Shown: positions 49,584-62,118, numbered from the stretch's first letter. The stretch is 64,000 bases of DNA from Plasmopara viticola (GCA_001695595.3 MBPM02000009.1:1364001-1428000); one strand, 5' to 3'. Program-made: numbers and translations. The notes: a model not told the origin generated them from the letters alone.

Positions 49584-49783
49584 ATCATTCGAATGTGCTC
49601 AGGTCTCAACCTCACAAACGTTTGGGAACCAAAAACATGGTGGCATTTACAAGATGCTTCGAAATAATCAGGCTTCCTAAACTATAATTTTTATATAATG
49701 TAATTTTGACTTATCAACGCAAAATATCAAAAAAAAGTACAAACATCCGCGCGAAGTATGCATGTGCATAAATTACTAAGAAA

Positions 49784-50716
49784 ATGAAGCGCATTTTTGG
49801 CCAAAAGAAGCCCGAGGCTCCACCTATCAACATTTCCGATGTCGGTGGGAAAGTTGACGCTCGGGTCACTGATTTGGACACGAAGGTATGTGGTTGTCGC
49901 TTCTAAAGCACGCAGACCGCGCCAACTCGATGCCGTCGTAGATTGAGAAGTTGGACCAGGAGCTACGCAAATATCGCGAGCAGATGAGTAAGACGCGAGG
50001 CCCAGCCGTTAATTCTATTAAACAACGAGCGATGCAGACGCTTAAGCGCAAAAAGATGTTTGAGGCACAGCGTGACAAGTTGCAAGCCCAGTCCTTTAAT
50101 ATTGAGCAGGTTTGGTGCTTGAAAACGTGTACGTTAAGCTCTGATCCTAATTTTTTTGCACACTACTACGCAGGCATCATTTGCCATTGACACATCAAAG
50201 GACGCAATATCTACGATGGCTGCCATGAAAAGTGCAGCCGTGCAGCTTAAGGCTGAGACTCAGAGGATCAACATATCGGAGCTAGACGTGAGAGGATAAA
50301 ATTACGCAGTACCTGTTCGATCGCTCACGACAATTATTTGCTGTAGGACGTGCATGACGACATGGCCGATCTAATGGAAGACATGAACGAAATACAAGAT
50401 ATTATGGGCCGCTCTTACGGGTGCGTGCACGTAAAACTATTTTCTGCTGTATATTTGCTGCTTAGTTGACCATCGTTTTCTTCTTAGGATTGGAGAAGAA
50501 ATCGACGAAGACGAGCTGGAAGCAGAGCTCGAGGCGTTAGAAGATGAGTGGGCCGATGAAGAAGCACTGAATGAAGAAGCGGAGGTCGCGCCGTCGTACT
50601 TGGCACCGGCTAAGCACCACGAATTACCAGCTGTGCCTGTCAATTCCATTGACTCGGACAGATCGGCTCGCACGATCGATGAATTTGGCCTGCCAATCGC
50701 TTCGTACTCTGCGTAG
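49784..50716 (+). CDS. VPS60: CHMP5/VPS60, ESCRT-III-associated protein, five exons
   Basis: VPS60/CHMP5 acts late in ESCRT-III membrane scission at endosomes, partnering LIP5/Vta1 to regulate Vps4. Exons are 49784-49885, 49942-50109, 50174-50287, 50347-50420 and 50488-50716, giving 228 aa. Introns (56, 64, 59, 67 bp) are all GT-AG. The diagnostic start MKRIFG is followed by a basic helical core (KIEKLDQELRKYREQM, KQRAMQTLKRKKMFE). A conserved block contains FNIEQASFAI and DVHDDMADLMEDMNEIQDIMGRSYG. The acidic C-terminal half contains IDEDELEAELEALEDEW, the usual Vta1/MIT-interacting type of helix. Length matches the family (about 220 aa). Confidence 0.95.
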
Positions 50717-50998
50717 TGTACGAGGAAAGTGATAACAACCCACGTGCTTGTCACATACTATAGTAGCACTAAGATTCTGTGACAAAGTAGTATATATGGT
50801 TCGTCGCGTCAGTAAGGTCGGGCAAAAGATTTACCAATCATGTCCTGGAAACAAGTTTGACGGGAAGGGACTTAATTTTTTACTAAGGTTTTATCGTATC
50901 AAGGTTTATCCTCCTCTGTGCCACGCATGAGCTTTAGCATTGGTGGTTTTGGCGGGCAGTGCTTCCGTTGGCTTTAGAAGCACTCGCTCACTACAACT

Positions 50999-52843
50999 AT
51001 GGCTCGCGAGAGTAAGGAACCGCGAGCAAAGAAGGAGCGCAAGGGAAAGAAAGAGTCGCGCAAAAAAGCAGCCGATGAAAAGAAAGCTGCTGAGAAAGCC
51101 GAGGCTTTGGAAAACATGTCGAACGCTGACCGTCTTGCCGAGGATGGTATCATTGCCACCTGCTCGCACAACGTGCGCAGCGTTCACAAGAATTTCAAAG
51201 ACATTAACGTGCTCAACTTTAGCATTACATATTTCGGCAAGGTGTTGATGGAGGAGTGTGACATTTCACTGAACTATGGTCGTCGTTATGGTCTTATTGG
51301 CCGCAACGGCTCGGGTAAGTCGACCTTTATGAACGTGCTTGGAGCGCGCGGCATTCCAATTCCGGATAGCATCGATATTTATCATCTGAAACATGAGATC
51401 GAAGCAAGCGATATGACTGCGTTGGAAGCTGTGCTGTCAGTTGACGAGGAGCGCAATAAGCTTCAAGCGGAGGCTGATGAACTTTCAGAAAAAATGACTG
51501 ACGAGTCGATTAGTGAGGAGGAGAGCGAAGCAATTTCGGACCGCCTCACAGATCTATACGAGCGTCTTGACGACATGGACGCCGCTACGGCCGAGGTTCG
51601 CGCTCGCCAGATTCTATCTGGTCTGACGTTTTCAGACGCTATGATGAGCAAGAAAACCAAAGAGTTTTCTGGTGGGTGGCGCATGCGCATTGCGTTAGCT
51701 CGTGCTCTATTCATCCAGCCAACCTTGCTTTTGCTCGATGAGCCCACCAATCATTTAGACATGGAGGCTGTCGTTTGGCTCGAGGACTATTTGTCCAAGT
51801 GGAAGAAAATTTTGCTCATGATTTCGCACTCGCAAGAGTTTATGAATGAGGTTTGTACGAACATTATTGATCTCACGAATAAGAAGCTCGAGTACTACAC
51901 GGGTAACTATGACACGTACGTGCGCACGAAGGCTGAGAAGGAAGAGAACCAGATGAAGCGCTATCACTGGGAGCAAGATCAGATTAAGCACATGAAGGAG
52001 TATATTGCCAAGTTTGGTCACGGTTCCGCTAAGCTCGCTCGTCAGGCCCAGAGTAAAGAGAAAACGTTGGCTAAGATGGTGCGTGAAGGCTTAACAGAAA
52101 AGGTCGAATCAGAGGCCACTGGCGATTTTAAATTTCCCAATCCAGAGCCGCTGCCGCCTCCGGTGCTAATGTTTCAGAATGTGGCGTTTGGTTACCCCGA
52201 TTGCCCTCTTCTCTATTCAGGCGTCGAAATGGGTTTGGATCTGGACTCGCGAGTCGCTCTAGTGGGTGCTAACGGTACCGGGAAGACTACGCTGTTGAAA
52301 CTGATTACAGGAGACCTTGTGCCTGTTGCAGGCAATGTCCGACCGCACAGCAAGCTGCGTATTGCGCGTTTCAGCCAGCACTTTGTTGATGTGCTGGATC
52401 TGACCAAATCGCCACTTGAGTATTTCCGCTCACTTTTTCAGACAAAGTCAGTTGAAGAGGTTCGGACCTACCTTGGTCGATATGGTATCACTGGTGAGGT
52501 GCAGACACAAATCATGGGTCAGCTGTCGGATGGTCAGAAGAGTCGTGTCGTGTTTGCCTACATGGCTCAGCAGAACGCCCACATGTTGCTGCTCGATGAG
52601 CCGACGAACCATTTGGATATGGAGTCGATCGATGCTTTGGCTCGTGCCATTAACAACTTTAAGGGGGGTATGCTGCTGGTCAGTCACGACATGCGATTGA
52701 TTTCCCAGGTTGCCAAAGAAATTTGGCTGGTGGAGAAGCAGAGTATCCAGGTGTACCAAGGTGAAATTTCGGATTTCAAGATGCGCGTTCGTAAGCAGCT
52801 CAAGCTAGGGGACAAGGAGCCCGTTAAGGCTGCCGACGAGTAA
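50999..52843 (+). CDS. ABCF2: ABCF2/ARB1-type ABC-F ATPase
   Basis: ABC-F proteins have two ATPase domains and no membrane region. Yeast Arb1 works in 40S/60S ribosome biogenesis. This 614-aa single-exon protein has a Lys/Glu-rich N-terminus (1-50). The first nucleotide-binding domain has Walker A GRNGSGKST at about 101, signature FSGGWRMR at about 223 and LLLLDEPTNHLD at about 244. A linker with charged helices follows. The second domain has GANGTGKTT at about 422, signature QLSDGQKSR at about 508 and LLLDEPTNHLD at about 531. The second signature LSDGQ, rather than LSGGQ, is characteristic of ABCF2/Arb1, as is the overall length of about 610-620 aa. The signature Ser, Walker B Glu and H-loop His (SHS, SHD) are intact in both domains. 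Confidence 0.96.
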   Translation: MARESKEPRAKKERKGKKESRKKAADEKKAAEKAEALENMSNADRLAEDGIIATCSHNVRSVHKNFKDINVLNFSITYFGKVLMEECDISLNYGRRYGLIGRNGSGKSTFMNVLGARGIPIPDSIDIYHLKHEIEASDMTALEAVLSVDEERNKLQAEADELSEKMTDESISEEESEAISDRLTDLYERLDDMDAATAEVRARQILSGLTFSDAMMSKKTKEFSGGWRMRIALARALFIQPTLLLLDEPTNHLDMEAVVWLEDYLSKWKKILLMISHSQEFMNEVCTNIIDLTNKKLEYYTGNYDTYVRTKAEKEENQMKRYHWEQDQIKHMKEYIAKFGHGSAKLARQAQSKEKTLAKMVREGLTEKVESEATGDFKFPNPEPLPPPVLMFQNVAFGYPDCPLLYSGVEMGLDLDSRVALVGANGTGKTTLLKLITGDLVPVAGNVRPHSKLRIARFSQHFVDVLDLTKSPLEYFRSLFQTKSVEEVRTYLGRYGITGEVQTQIMGQLSDGQKSRVVFAYMAQQNAHMLLLDEPTNHLDMESIDALARAINNFKGGMLLVSHDMRLISQVAKEIWLVEKQSIQVYQGEISDFKMRVRKQLKLGDKEPVKAADE

Positions 52844-53618
52844 GCTCCCGACAGCTGATCGCTAATTAGATGCTTACTTATGGCGACAGCTCACTCCGGT
52901 GCTTTGTTATTTTACATGTGAATTGTATATAGCCCTCATAAGTGAAACGAAGTAGATCATTCGTTGGCTCTTAAATGCAGTATACTTTTTCGTGTCCTTA
53001 AGCACGCAACGGCAGCTCCATACAAATATTTTCTAGTTTGCTTTAATTTCAGTTTCGCGACCTAATTGCTTCCATCTCTATTGCCGTCAATTTCATCAAG
53101 TCGTCTAAATGATGACACTACTAAGTAGCTGATCGACTGTTGGCTGATCAAGAAATTTTGTCTGCTTGTTAATGGCTGCTTATGATCAACTTTTGCCCGG
53201 ACGCAGCCACAAGTTGTGTTGTCGCTTAGGTATGATTTATATAATAAAATCACAGGAGCAGCATTACTAATTCACCGTTCCTCTCGTGAGCTCGCGAATT
53301 GCGATAGAGCCGAGAAATGAATTTAAATGTCTCCAACTAAAAGCTTAAGAATGCTTTTAAACTAAGTCACTTATCAAAACAATCGACCGAAACTATCACA
53401 CACAATTTCTCGCGTACTCTGCTACTTACAAAGTACTTAACCGGTCCATTACGAAATTACATTTTTTCTATTATTTCTCTTAGGTTTGAGCCTCTTGTCA
53501 CCGGACAATTCATACTTCTACCGTTTTGTCTGTGGATGGTACTCGAGGTACCAGAAATAAACGCTTCGAAAATAACTGCTAAAAGGCTTTTAGCGATATC
53601 TTTCATTTTTCCCTTCTG
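52844..53618. other. intergenic region
   Basis: This 775-bp AT-rich gap between ABCF2 and MESD has no open frame of interest. It presumably contains the ABCF2 3' UTR and the MESD promoter. Confidence 0.6.
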
Positions 53619-54331
53619 ATGCGCTGGTTAAACATTCTTTCGATTTTGCTCTTATCGAGCTTGCCGTTTCTACATGTTCAGTGCAGTCGAACGAGAACGA
53701 TCGACTACGACGCGCTAGAAAAATCGTGGGAGGCAGGGGATGACGAGGACGAATTACGCACGGAGGGAGATGAACAATATCGAAAACTTGCTGACAGGTG
53801 AGTACAAAGCATAAGGCTAAAGCTCAAATGCTCAATTTTTTTCTGCACTCTACAGGACTGAGGAGGAGGCAAAGTCCCTTGGACCTCAAATGATTTTTGT
53901 GACGCTGAAGAGCGGCCATAGTGAGCCTCTTGCTGACGTTGCGTCACGTTGGAAAGAGGTGAGACATATTTGAATGGCACCATTGTTCCTCCTGAATGAA
54001 AAGTTTGGTGCAGATGTTGTGGAACGGAGGGGTTGAGGTGAACATTTACCAAGTGGACGACTTGAAATTACTGGTTGGGCTGCAAAAGGGAATTTTCACA
54101 AAAGAAGTCATTACATTTCTCAACGTGCAACACGATGTGAAGGAGTACGAATGGAACGGGAAAGCCTATCTAAGCGAAAGGTACAGAACGGATATGAAAA
54201 CGATAGAACGGGAGGTAAAGCGACCATTCAGTAAGAGGAACAAAATGGCAGACGGTGAAAAGATGCAATCCCGCCGCAAATCGACCGAAAGCGCAAAAAC
54301 GATAGAAAAGCTTTTGCACGACGAGCTGTAG
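53619..54331 (+). CDS. MESD: MESD-type ER chaperone with HDEL retention signal, three exons
   Basis: MESD is an endoplasmic-reticulum chaperone that folds beta-propeller/EGF modules of LDL-receptor-like proteins in animals. Exons are 53619-53797, 53856-53958 and 54014-54331, giving 199 aa; introns of 58 and 55 bp are GT-AG. Residues 1-22 form a clear signal peptide (hydrophobic core LNILSILLLSSLPFL, likely cleaved after VQC). The acidic stretch DALEKSWEAGDDEDE is the hallmark N-terminal MESD motif. The core domain (about 60-150) has PQMIFVTLKSG, then VNIYQVDDLKLLVGLQKG and VITFLNVQHDVKEYEWNGKAYL. The basic tail ends in HDEL, a canonical ER retrieval signal. The gene converges on CAND1, 80 bp away. 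Confidence 0.9.
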
Positions 54332-54411
54332 TATATCAGTTAACTTTTATTGTAAAGTTAATGTACACCACGGGAGAAAAGCATCATTTCATTCATGATC
54401 AGACATAAGGC

Positions 54412-57400
54412 TTAATTACTCGTACGCTCACAGCGAATAGATTCCAAAAGAGGACCCAACATCTTACTTTTTCTTACGTTGTTCATGACAGTGTTCAGTC
54501 TTGGGTGGGAGTCGGCGTCACGCACAGCACTGATGGCATCGAGCGCACGCAACGCACTGCGAATCAGATCTTTTACGCGTTCAGTCTCAGGCCCGACCTG
54601 ATCTTCTTTGACTTTCTTGTTTATCGTTTTTTCCAGTGGCTCAACTAATAAATCCAGCGCACTAACGATGCTACCAGGTTGAACATTGCAAATTTTGATC
54701 AAAATGTGATGACTGAGCATCTGGATATCGTCCTGGTCTCCTAAGCCACGCTTTAATTGATCAAGGAATAGGCTGATATCGAGCTGTTGCGGCAGCACCT
54801 GGACCAATGTTTCTACACACGAATACGCGGCCTTACGAAGAGGTAAGCCATCATCCACCTTATGCTTAAACGGACCAAGGTCGACCACACGCTCCAGTTT
54901 GATCTCAGTCGTCTTCAAGAGGACAGGAAAGATGCGATCGCGAACGTATGGTACGAGATGGTGAGCGTGGTGGTGAGCAGCTGTATTAAGAGTCAAAAAG
55001 GCAGCACGACGCACGTGTAGATCTTCGTCTTCAAGCGCAGTTAAGAAGGGGTCGATGTGAGCAAAGATTGCGTTGATTGCTGATTCCTGTGTTGTAGTCG
55101 TCATCGCGTATTTAAGACTTGTCACGGCAGTCCAACGCGACCATACGTCCAAGGATCCACAAAGTTCGGCCACAATCGGCATGATCTTTGTACTATTCGT
55201 CCCAGCAAGTTTTCCCATGCATTCGCCGACCATGTTTCGCACACCTTCTTCCTGGCGAGCACTCATTTTTTGAAGAACTGGAAGAACACGGTCCACATAC
55301 ATGGCAAAACCATGGTGAGATTCAGCGGCATGGTCGGAAATGACTTCGCGCAGCGAGGTCAAAAGTAAGTAAGAAATGTCTCCAGATTCGAGCTTGTCCA
55401 TAATAGTGTCTAGATACTCTTCCATATTTCCAACGCAAATACTGCCTAGTGAGTATGCAGCAGCAGCCTTTACTTCTTCACCTGCATTATTAAAGCACCT
55501 AAGAATAAGTTCCTTCACGTCAGTGTAACCAGCAAGCTTAATTTTGCGTCCGAATTCGCCTAAGCAGTACAGAGCCAAAATTTTATTCCTTTCGGACTCA
55601 GTTTGCGTAACGTCACCGACAAATTTCGCAAAAGCCATCTTGCGGTTATCTTCACTCGTCGCCGCGCATATACCAGCAACGCAACGAGCAATATTTAGTA
55701 CGGAGTGTTTCGATTCATCCGAAGGCGTTACAGTCAGTGCGTTAAACAGCTCTGTGAAGCTACTGCCGGGACAATTAAGTTCCGTCAATTGCGCAAAGAA
55801 GGTTTTTAGCGCTTCCAAAGTGGAGCCTTGAAGCATGGAGCTGTGGCACAGTTCCAATGCCTTCAGCTGAGCATTTTTCAGGAGAGCATCCGTTGAGGCA
55901 ACATGCGGGCATATTCGAAGCGAGTTTGACACTAGAGTGATGCTCATGCGGCATAGCTGCAAATCTGCGTCGACAAGTAGAAGCGAGGCTTCAAGCACTA
56001 CTTCGCAGTGTAATGCTTCCGACATGTGAATACCTTTGTACATAACCAGATCATTAAGCGTAGTCAACGTCGCTTGCTTCAATGTGCGGGATTGCTGGCG
56101 AAGCAGCTGAGCTAGAGTTTGCGCGAATTGGACGAGAAATGGCGACATATCCAAATTGAGTTTAGAGCGGGCAACGACTCCAATGGCCTTAATACTTTGG
56201 ACGCGTGTAATTTCATTGTTAAGACGCTCCATGAGAAGCGGATAAACTTCTTCGACACGTGAGCCAAGTTCGTCACCTACGAACAAAACACAACTATGGT
56301 CAACAATGCATATAATTGTCCTGTCCTCAAGTGCACGACGCACCCAGTACAGCAACAATTTCTCCGATACTGCTGATTGCAGCCTCCTTTATTTCTTGAT
56401 CAATATCATGAACCTTCAAGCTAGGCAGGACAGCTTCAAACAAGGGAAAAGCGTACGGCTTGTACATCAAGTCTCCATCACCACTCGAGCGAATTATTCG
56501 AACAAGCGACTCAATCAATCCAAGTGCCTTTGCCACCGTCTTATACCAGTCCCCTTTCGCGCACTGAACAGCAACCTTGACAATTGAATCAAAATGCAAT
56601 CGAAATGGCTCCAATGTATGTGTATCGATAAGCAGACGAAGAAACAGAAGCGCCTCCAGCTTCAAGTCAGAGTGTTTGTTCTCCACTGCATTGAGAATGT
56701 TTGGTATCAAACGACCAATGTAATCTCCTAACTTACCATGTTCTACCATCGCGAGTTCACTTAGCATGGTAATCACAGCACAGCGTGACGGGACAGACGC
56801 TTTCATTCCAAATTGCTTGTTGGCTCCAACAATGAGAGCGCTTAGACGCTGCTCCAATTGTGTGACGCACACATTTGACGTGGGTTGGTAAAAGGACCCC
56901 GTTTCATTTATGTTTGAAAGGAGTTTGCGAGTCGCACGCAAAAGTTCTGCAAATACTCCAAACACGTCAATACGAACGTTTTCTTCTCGCTCTTTAAAAC
57001 GTGAGATCAACGGCTGGGCACAGTGAACATAGAGCTGCTCTAAAAGCTCAGGTCTTGTGGTAATCATTGCCGCAAGAACACGAAGAGCAGCACGACGGAC
57101 CTTCCAGCTAGTGTCGTCGTCGTCGCTGTAGTCCTCTTCCTCATCACTAAACTCCTCCTCGTCTTCCTCCATATCTTCATCTTCGTCGGCAGAGTCTACA
57201 TAGTTGTAATTGGGATCATAGGAAATGAATTGCATCACGAGCTTTAGAATAGCCTCCATGTGCGGCGTGATCTCATTGTGGCATCGAATCACAAAAGCCT
57301 CAAATGCCTGGAAACAATTTCCGCGCAATTCATCAGTATCTTCGTTTTGCATTGACTCGTCTTCAGGCTTTCCGCAGAAATGTACCAGAATCCGAATCAC

Positions 57401-58288
57401 CGCGTCCAAGTGTTGTCCAAGACGGTGGCCTGCTGTTCGCGAGAGCATTCCGATAGTCTGAATCAACGTGCGGACGTTTGCCAAATCGGTAGATCCTTCA
57501 ATGCCTTTAATCAGATGCTCCACCAAGCGGCTTACAAGAACATCAGACGCTATGACACCCAGCGATCCTACGCAAGCAGTAGCGCGCTTGCGTACCAGCG
57601 GCGACTCGTCAGTGAGTTGTACCATCAGCAGCTCCATGATCGTTGCGTGTTCTGTGGCGATGTCGTAGCCAAATCGACGCAGCAAATCTGTAAGAATGTC
57701 AAGTATTTCAGCTTTTACAGTTGCGTCCCTATCTTTTCTTAAACCCGTTTGCAACCGTGTTCCAATGCCAGTGGCGATAAATGCTCCCGTAGATTGGGAC
57801 ACATCCGCCACGATTGTCTTGAGACCAATGGAGTAGATATCTCGAAGCTCTGGCTTGCCGTTTAGAACGAGATCGCAGAGCTTCGCGCAGATGTCTGCAA
57901 CTTGGGCTACCTGCACTTTAGTGACGAGGATGCCCAAACACTTGACGGCGATAGACTGCACGTCATTTGACTTGTCGTCCAATTGCTTTAGCACCGCTGC
58001 ACAGATTCTGCACACCGTTTAACCGAGAAAGAGTCTTAGTTATATTGAATTCAATTCAAGTTTAGGTCAGCCAGCTGCACGTACTTTGGCTCAAGATACG
58101 GCCCCAAACCAACATCCTTGTTCAGTTCCACGCACAGATCCGATGTAGCCATGTAGCGCTCATCCTTGTCAAAATTTGTAGTCTTATACGTGAAGGAACG
58201 AATTTAAACGAGCTTCAGCTTTAATAGAATGGTCAACATATCGAACCTTGTCAAGAAGTTGTGCGATCTTGTCTTCGTTAGCGCGCAT
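54412..58288 (-). CDS. CAND1: CAND1/TIP120 cullin-associated exchange factor, four exons
   Basis: CAND1 binds unneddylated cullin-RBX1 and swaps substrate receptors of SCF ubiquitin ligases. Exons on the minus strand are 58247-58288, 58085-58182, 56344-58007 and 54412-56276, giving 1222 aa (human 1230). Introns (64, 77, 67 bp) are GT-AG and phases agree. The protein is a chain of HEAT repeats. Diagnostic blocks include FDKDERYMATSDL, the RDIYSIGLKTIV segment, and YDPNYNY followed by a long acidic loop (about 57115-57200) and then DDTSWKVRRAALRVL. ERLNNEITRVQSIKAIG, EEVKAAAAYSLGSICVGN, VRRAAFLTLNTAAHH and GPFKHKVDDGLPLRKAAYSCVETL follow. The 42-bp first exon rests on frame and position only. 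Confidence 0.95.
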
Positions 58289-58594
58289 TATTCTTTGCCA
58301 CACTTAAAAAGGGTCAAGGAGGATTTTACTAGACTAAGCGCGGGTCTTTATTAAGCTTTGTAGCCAATCACAGACGATGTAAATCACAGAAGTTTTAATG
58401 TAATTAACTTTAGTATAATAATACATTAGAGCACCGTATGTTGAGGCGTTGACACAGCCCTCTGGATGTTAATGATATTTGCGCACTTACACTAAATTGA
58501 CCAGCACTCTTGGTCGTTACTTCAACATCGGTAGAAAGTGACGCTATGAGTCAGGAAAAAGAAGCTTGGCTGTCGCTGCGGTTTCTGAAAAAAA
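58289..58594. other. upstream region between CAND1 and the WD-repeat pseudogene
   Basis: This gap holds the CAND1 promoter. An ATG at 58546 opens a 27-codon frame that cannot be joined in frame to the coding sequence starting at 58595; it may be the original start of the pseudogene, lost to a frameshift. Confidence 0.5.
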
Positions 58595-61500
58595 ATGTAC
58601 TTACTCAACTCTTTTTTGCTGGCAGATGAAAGCGACGATGGTGCGGAACCTGACCAACTCGCGTCGCTCATTTCGAAAGAAGTGGAGGCACAACTGCGAG
58701 TTCAAAGCGTTCTGCTTGAAGCAACGAAAGAACAAGTGATCAAGATACTTTCTGAATATGAGAAGGTGACAACCAACGTCATCTTTAAGCGCTCGTGGTA
58801 TAGCCGCGTTGTGAAGATGGCGAAACCCTTTCTGTCGCCCCAGAAATTGTCGTCTGACATTCATCCTGTGGTATCGTCCTTGGATGTCATCCCACAAGCG
58901 GCATCCGCTTTACCAAGGTAGCCGAGATGTATTTAATATAGTAGAGAAGTGTCATGATTTTCATTGTTATCTTGTTACTTTCGAGCATGATAGTGGTGGA
59001 CGTTCTAGAAGCAGCCACCAGTACAAGGGCAACGGCAGCGGTGGACCTCTTCAGTCAAGCTATAGAGGACATCGTCAGCCCGATGGCATACTTTCTTTCG
59101 GTGCCGCTCTCGGATGAAGTGTCGAACGACGTATCCGTTTTAATCTCTTGTAACGTTTTTTTTACATAAAAGGCTTCCCCAAGTTGCTAATATTGAAATG
59201 CGCAATGACGGCTCACAAGTAGTACGATTGCAACGAAAACAAACAGTTTACGAGCGAGCATTGTTGCGCTCTTACAATTCCTTAGTAATGTATTTGCTCC
59301 AAGCGTGTACGACCGCGAAGTTTTGCGTGATGCGGACGTAGATGCTGCTCGTCAGGCACCCCGAGCAATACTAAAGCTGAAGTATGTGTATGGGTGTCGT
59401 AGCGGAGCCACTTTGTCATTATCCAGTAGCCACCCTGCGACACCATCTACAAGCACTAGCAGCAGTGCATTTTGTAATTCAATGAGATCATGTGGGCTAC
59501 AGCAACATTGGTGGTACTGTACCAGAGAGATGGTAACTCGCAGAGATCTTTTCGAGAACACACCGATGAGGTCACGAGTGTAACAATTTATCCTAATCAG
59601 CTAGCTGTAGCATCGGGGCAAGCAGGTAAGAGGGCATTTCTTTTGGTGTGAAACGCAGATGATGCTCCACTTGGGAGAAATTTTGCGTGTCTTGGAGGTC
59701 ATCGAGTTGCCGTAAGGTCTATCGGTTTTTCTCCCGATGGTAAGCTGCTTGCTTCGTTAGGTGGCGACATGTACACTACTATTTGTATTCACGACTGGAA
59801 AGCTCAGGAACAGTTGGTCAGCGCTAGGGGTCACACGTTTCGAGTCCACGCGATCGCTTTCATTCCATATCAGGCGTATGGTCGACCGGAAATGCGTCGA
59901 CTAAAGAAACCTGGACAGGTATTGAAGGACGATGACACTTGCTATACTTTGGTTTGCTGTGTTCGACACATTCGCTTTGGACACTCACAAAAGTCGAATG
60001 CGTAGTACTTCTTTGTGGGGAAAGTACTAAAATTGTTTCTGCTCGTTCCACATTTGGTGATATTTGACTAGGTCGTCCATCTTCAATAGAGAAGGTGTGG
60101 AAATAAAAAAAATGTGCTGTCCTCAAGGCCTTTTGAGGTGCAGGATTTTGCAAGCTTGACGTTCGTAAACGATTCTCCGCCTCTCTACATTTACGATAAA
60201 GTCTCCAAAGACCTAATTGCGAAAAAAGCTACTGATCACTCTCTCGGTAGGGTAATCGCTGGAACGGCTAATGGGGATTTGTGTATATTTGTACAGCCAA
60301 GAGTGATCGCACGCGACTTGCAAAAGCACCCTGCAAGATGGTAAAAACTTCCACAAGAAGATTGTGATGCTGAAACCAACGAGCTTTTGTTTGGAAAAAT
60401 CGTATATGAACCGAATGGAATTCTTGTTGATGTTGTGTCTCACGACCAAGAATTTGGTACTCGCTTTAAGCTGTCAAGACAAGCCCAAACTGAATAAGAA
60501 GGACTTTAGAAAAAATTAGCGCTGCTGCCTAGTTCCTCAGCCTTGCATTTGCATTCGAATCGAGTGAAGGATAGTGGCCCGCTGGCTCATCATGGGGCAA
60601 TTTTATCACGTGGCGTACTTTAAGAAGCTAAACATGGTTATGTCGTGTGGTGCTGATGGAAAATTACTCTTGTGGACATTCCAGATGCGCGAGCCCATGC
60701 GAGGTCCTGAATTTAAAATACAGGGCGTTTTCACATATTCGGCAGGGTCATTTGCAGAAGGCCAACATGCTTGGAAACCTTCTTATAAACCAGTAAAGAT
60801 TTTCAAATTGCCAACTGTATCGCCTCTTAGCGCCGAAGATACGTCTATTCTACAGAAGCCCACAATTTATGTGTGGAAAGACGACGGCCACAATGTACTT
60901 GTTACCACCAGCAGCAGCTGCATTTGGAAGCTTAGTATCGCATCTGGAGAATGAAAGTTGCTATTTTAAACACACAGAAGTGCTTTGGCAACGTGTGCGG
61001 CACATGTCGCAATGGGGGAGGTGGTGACATTGGTATGGAGATATAATTCTAAGATTTTGGGATCTTGAGCAACATGTGTGTGAGCGCCGTCTTTACCTCG
61101 TAAGTTTCATCATTCCAAAAATAAAAGCTTTGTGCGTGGACTATCATCCGACAGGACATGAACTTGTAGTTGGACTCAGTTCAGGTGAGCTGCTAGTTGT
61201 AGATTGTGATACGTTTGAAAAAATGATTTGCAAGAAGAGCAAGCCAAGTCTGCATTCGGGCTTATCTAGTCCCACTTTACGAGGAATTGCCGAGGTGAAG
61301 TATTGCCCCAATGCAAAGTATTTAGCAGTGGGGGCGAAGGACACATATGTCTACATACACGACGTCATTGACGGCTACAATAAACTTTATGCATGCGAAG
61401 GCCACTCAAGCGCAGTCTTGCACTTGACGTGGAGCAAGGATGGCGACATACTACAAAGTAACGCAGCAGATGGTGAAATTTCACATTGGCTAGTATCAAA

Positions 61501-61927
61501 TGGTGAAAGTAGCCAAATCTTCGATGTTTTCCTTCCGCGACAAATTGGACATGCGTGTTTGGGTGGACAACGCCTGGTATCTGGTCTAAGGACTCACCAA
61601 ACTTTGTGGACATTGCGGCAGTGTACACAACAGGTTCGAAAACAGTAAACGGGTATGCTGACATCCACCCAGTTTCTTATAAAAACTTGCTGGCTGTCGC
61701 ATGTCGATCCGACGTTCATCTTGAAATACTTTGCTTGTCAAGGCGCCACACAAAAAACATACAAGTGTCATTCATTGGTTAGCACAGCGCTTGAATTCTC
61801 TTTTAATGACATGTATTTGGTTGCGGTTGGTGGGACTGACGGAACACCTATGCAGTGGAGAGTTGTGACTGAGAGTCATGTTGATCTACAGGGAAATACC
61901 TCAAATTTGGACCAAACCGCAATCTAA
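58595..61927 (+). pseudogene. EML-type WD-repeat microtubule-associated protein, degenerate
   Basis: Conserved EML (echinoderm microtubule-associated protein-like) segments occur in order but in changing frames. They include APRAILKLKYVYG (about 59355-59395), IMWATATLVVLYQRDG leading to a TDEVTS block (59485-59625) and RSIGFSPDGKLLASLGGD (59715-59770). They continue with LNMVMSCGADGKLLLW (60625-60675), LRFWDLEQHVCERRL (61050-61090), ALCVDYHPTGHELVVGLSSG (61130-61185) and AVLHLTWSKDGDI (61413-61450). The last is YLVAVGGTDGTPMQWRV (61814-61865). Several frame changes fall inside conserved blocks or at gaps of only about 33 bp, too short for introns here. In-frame stops also occur near 59480 and 60950-61050. 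A leading coiled-coil segment (58625-58900) probably belongs to it. EML proteins bind microtubules, often in cilia. It looks dead, though many sequencing indels could mimic this. Confidence 0.78.
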
Positions 61928-62118
61928 AATGTTAATCATACAACCCACACCACTGTTGTAAATTATGAGTCAATTGCAATGCAATGTACGATCGAAACAA
62001 GATTAGAAGTATTTAAAATAGTTTTGTGATTAATAAAGGGAGCCGCTAACCAGCCTCTCCTTTTCGTTGACAAGCCCCTTCTCCTTAATGCAGTGCCCCT
62101 GAACTATAGAAATGATCT

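Noticed and set aside
49493..49687. Extra 3' exon for the Ser/Pro-rich gene
   Set aside because: The frame looks coding, but reaching it needs an intron of about 43 bp in the wrong phase. The continuous frame to 49583 was kept.
58546..58628. Start of the WD gene at the 58546 ATG with a short intron
   Set aside because: The only possible intron would be 29 bp and leaves the wrong frame, so I treat this as part of the decay.
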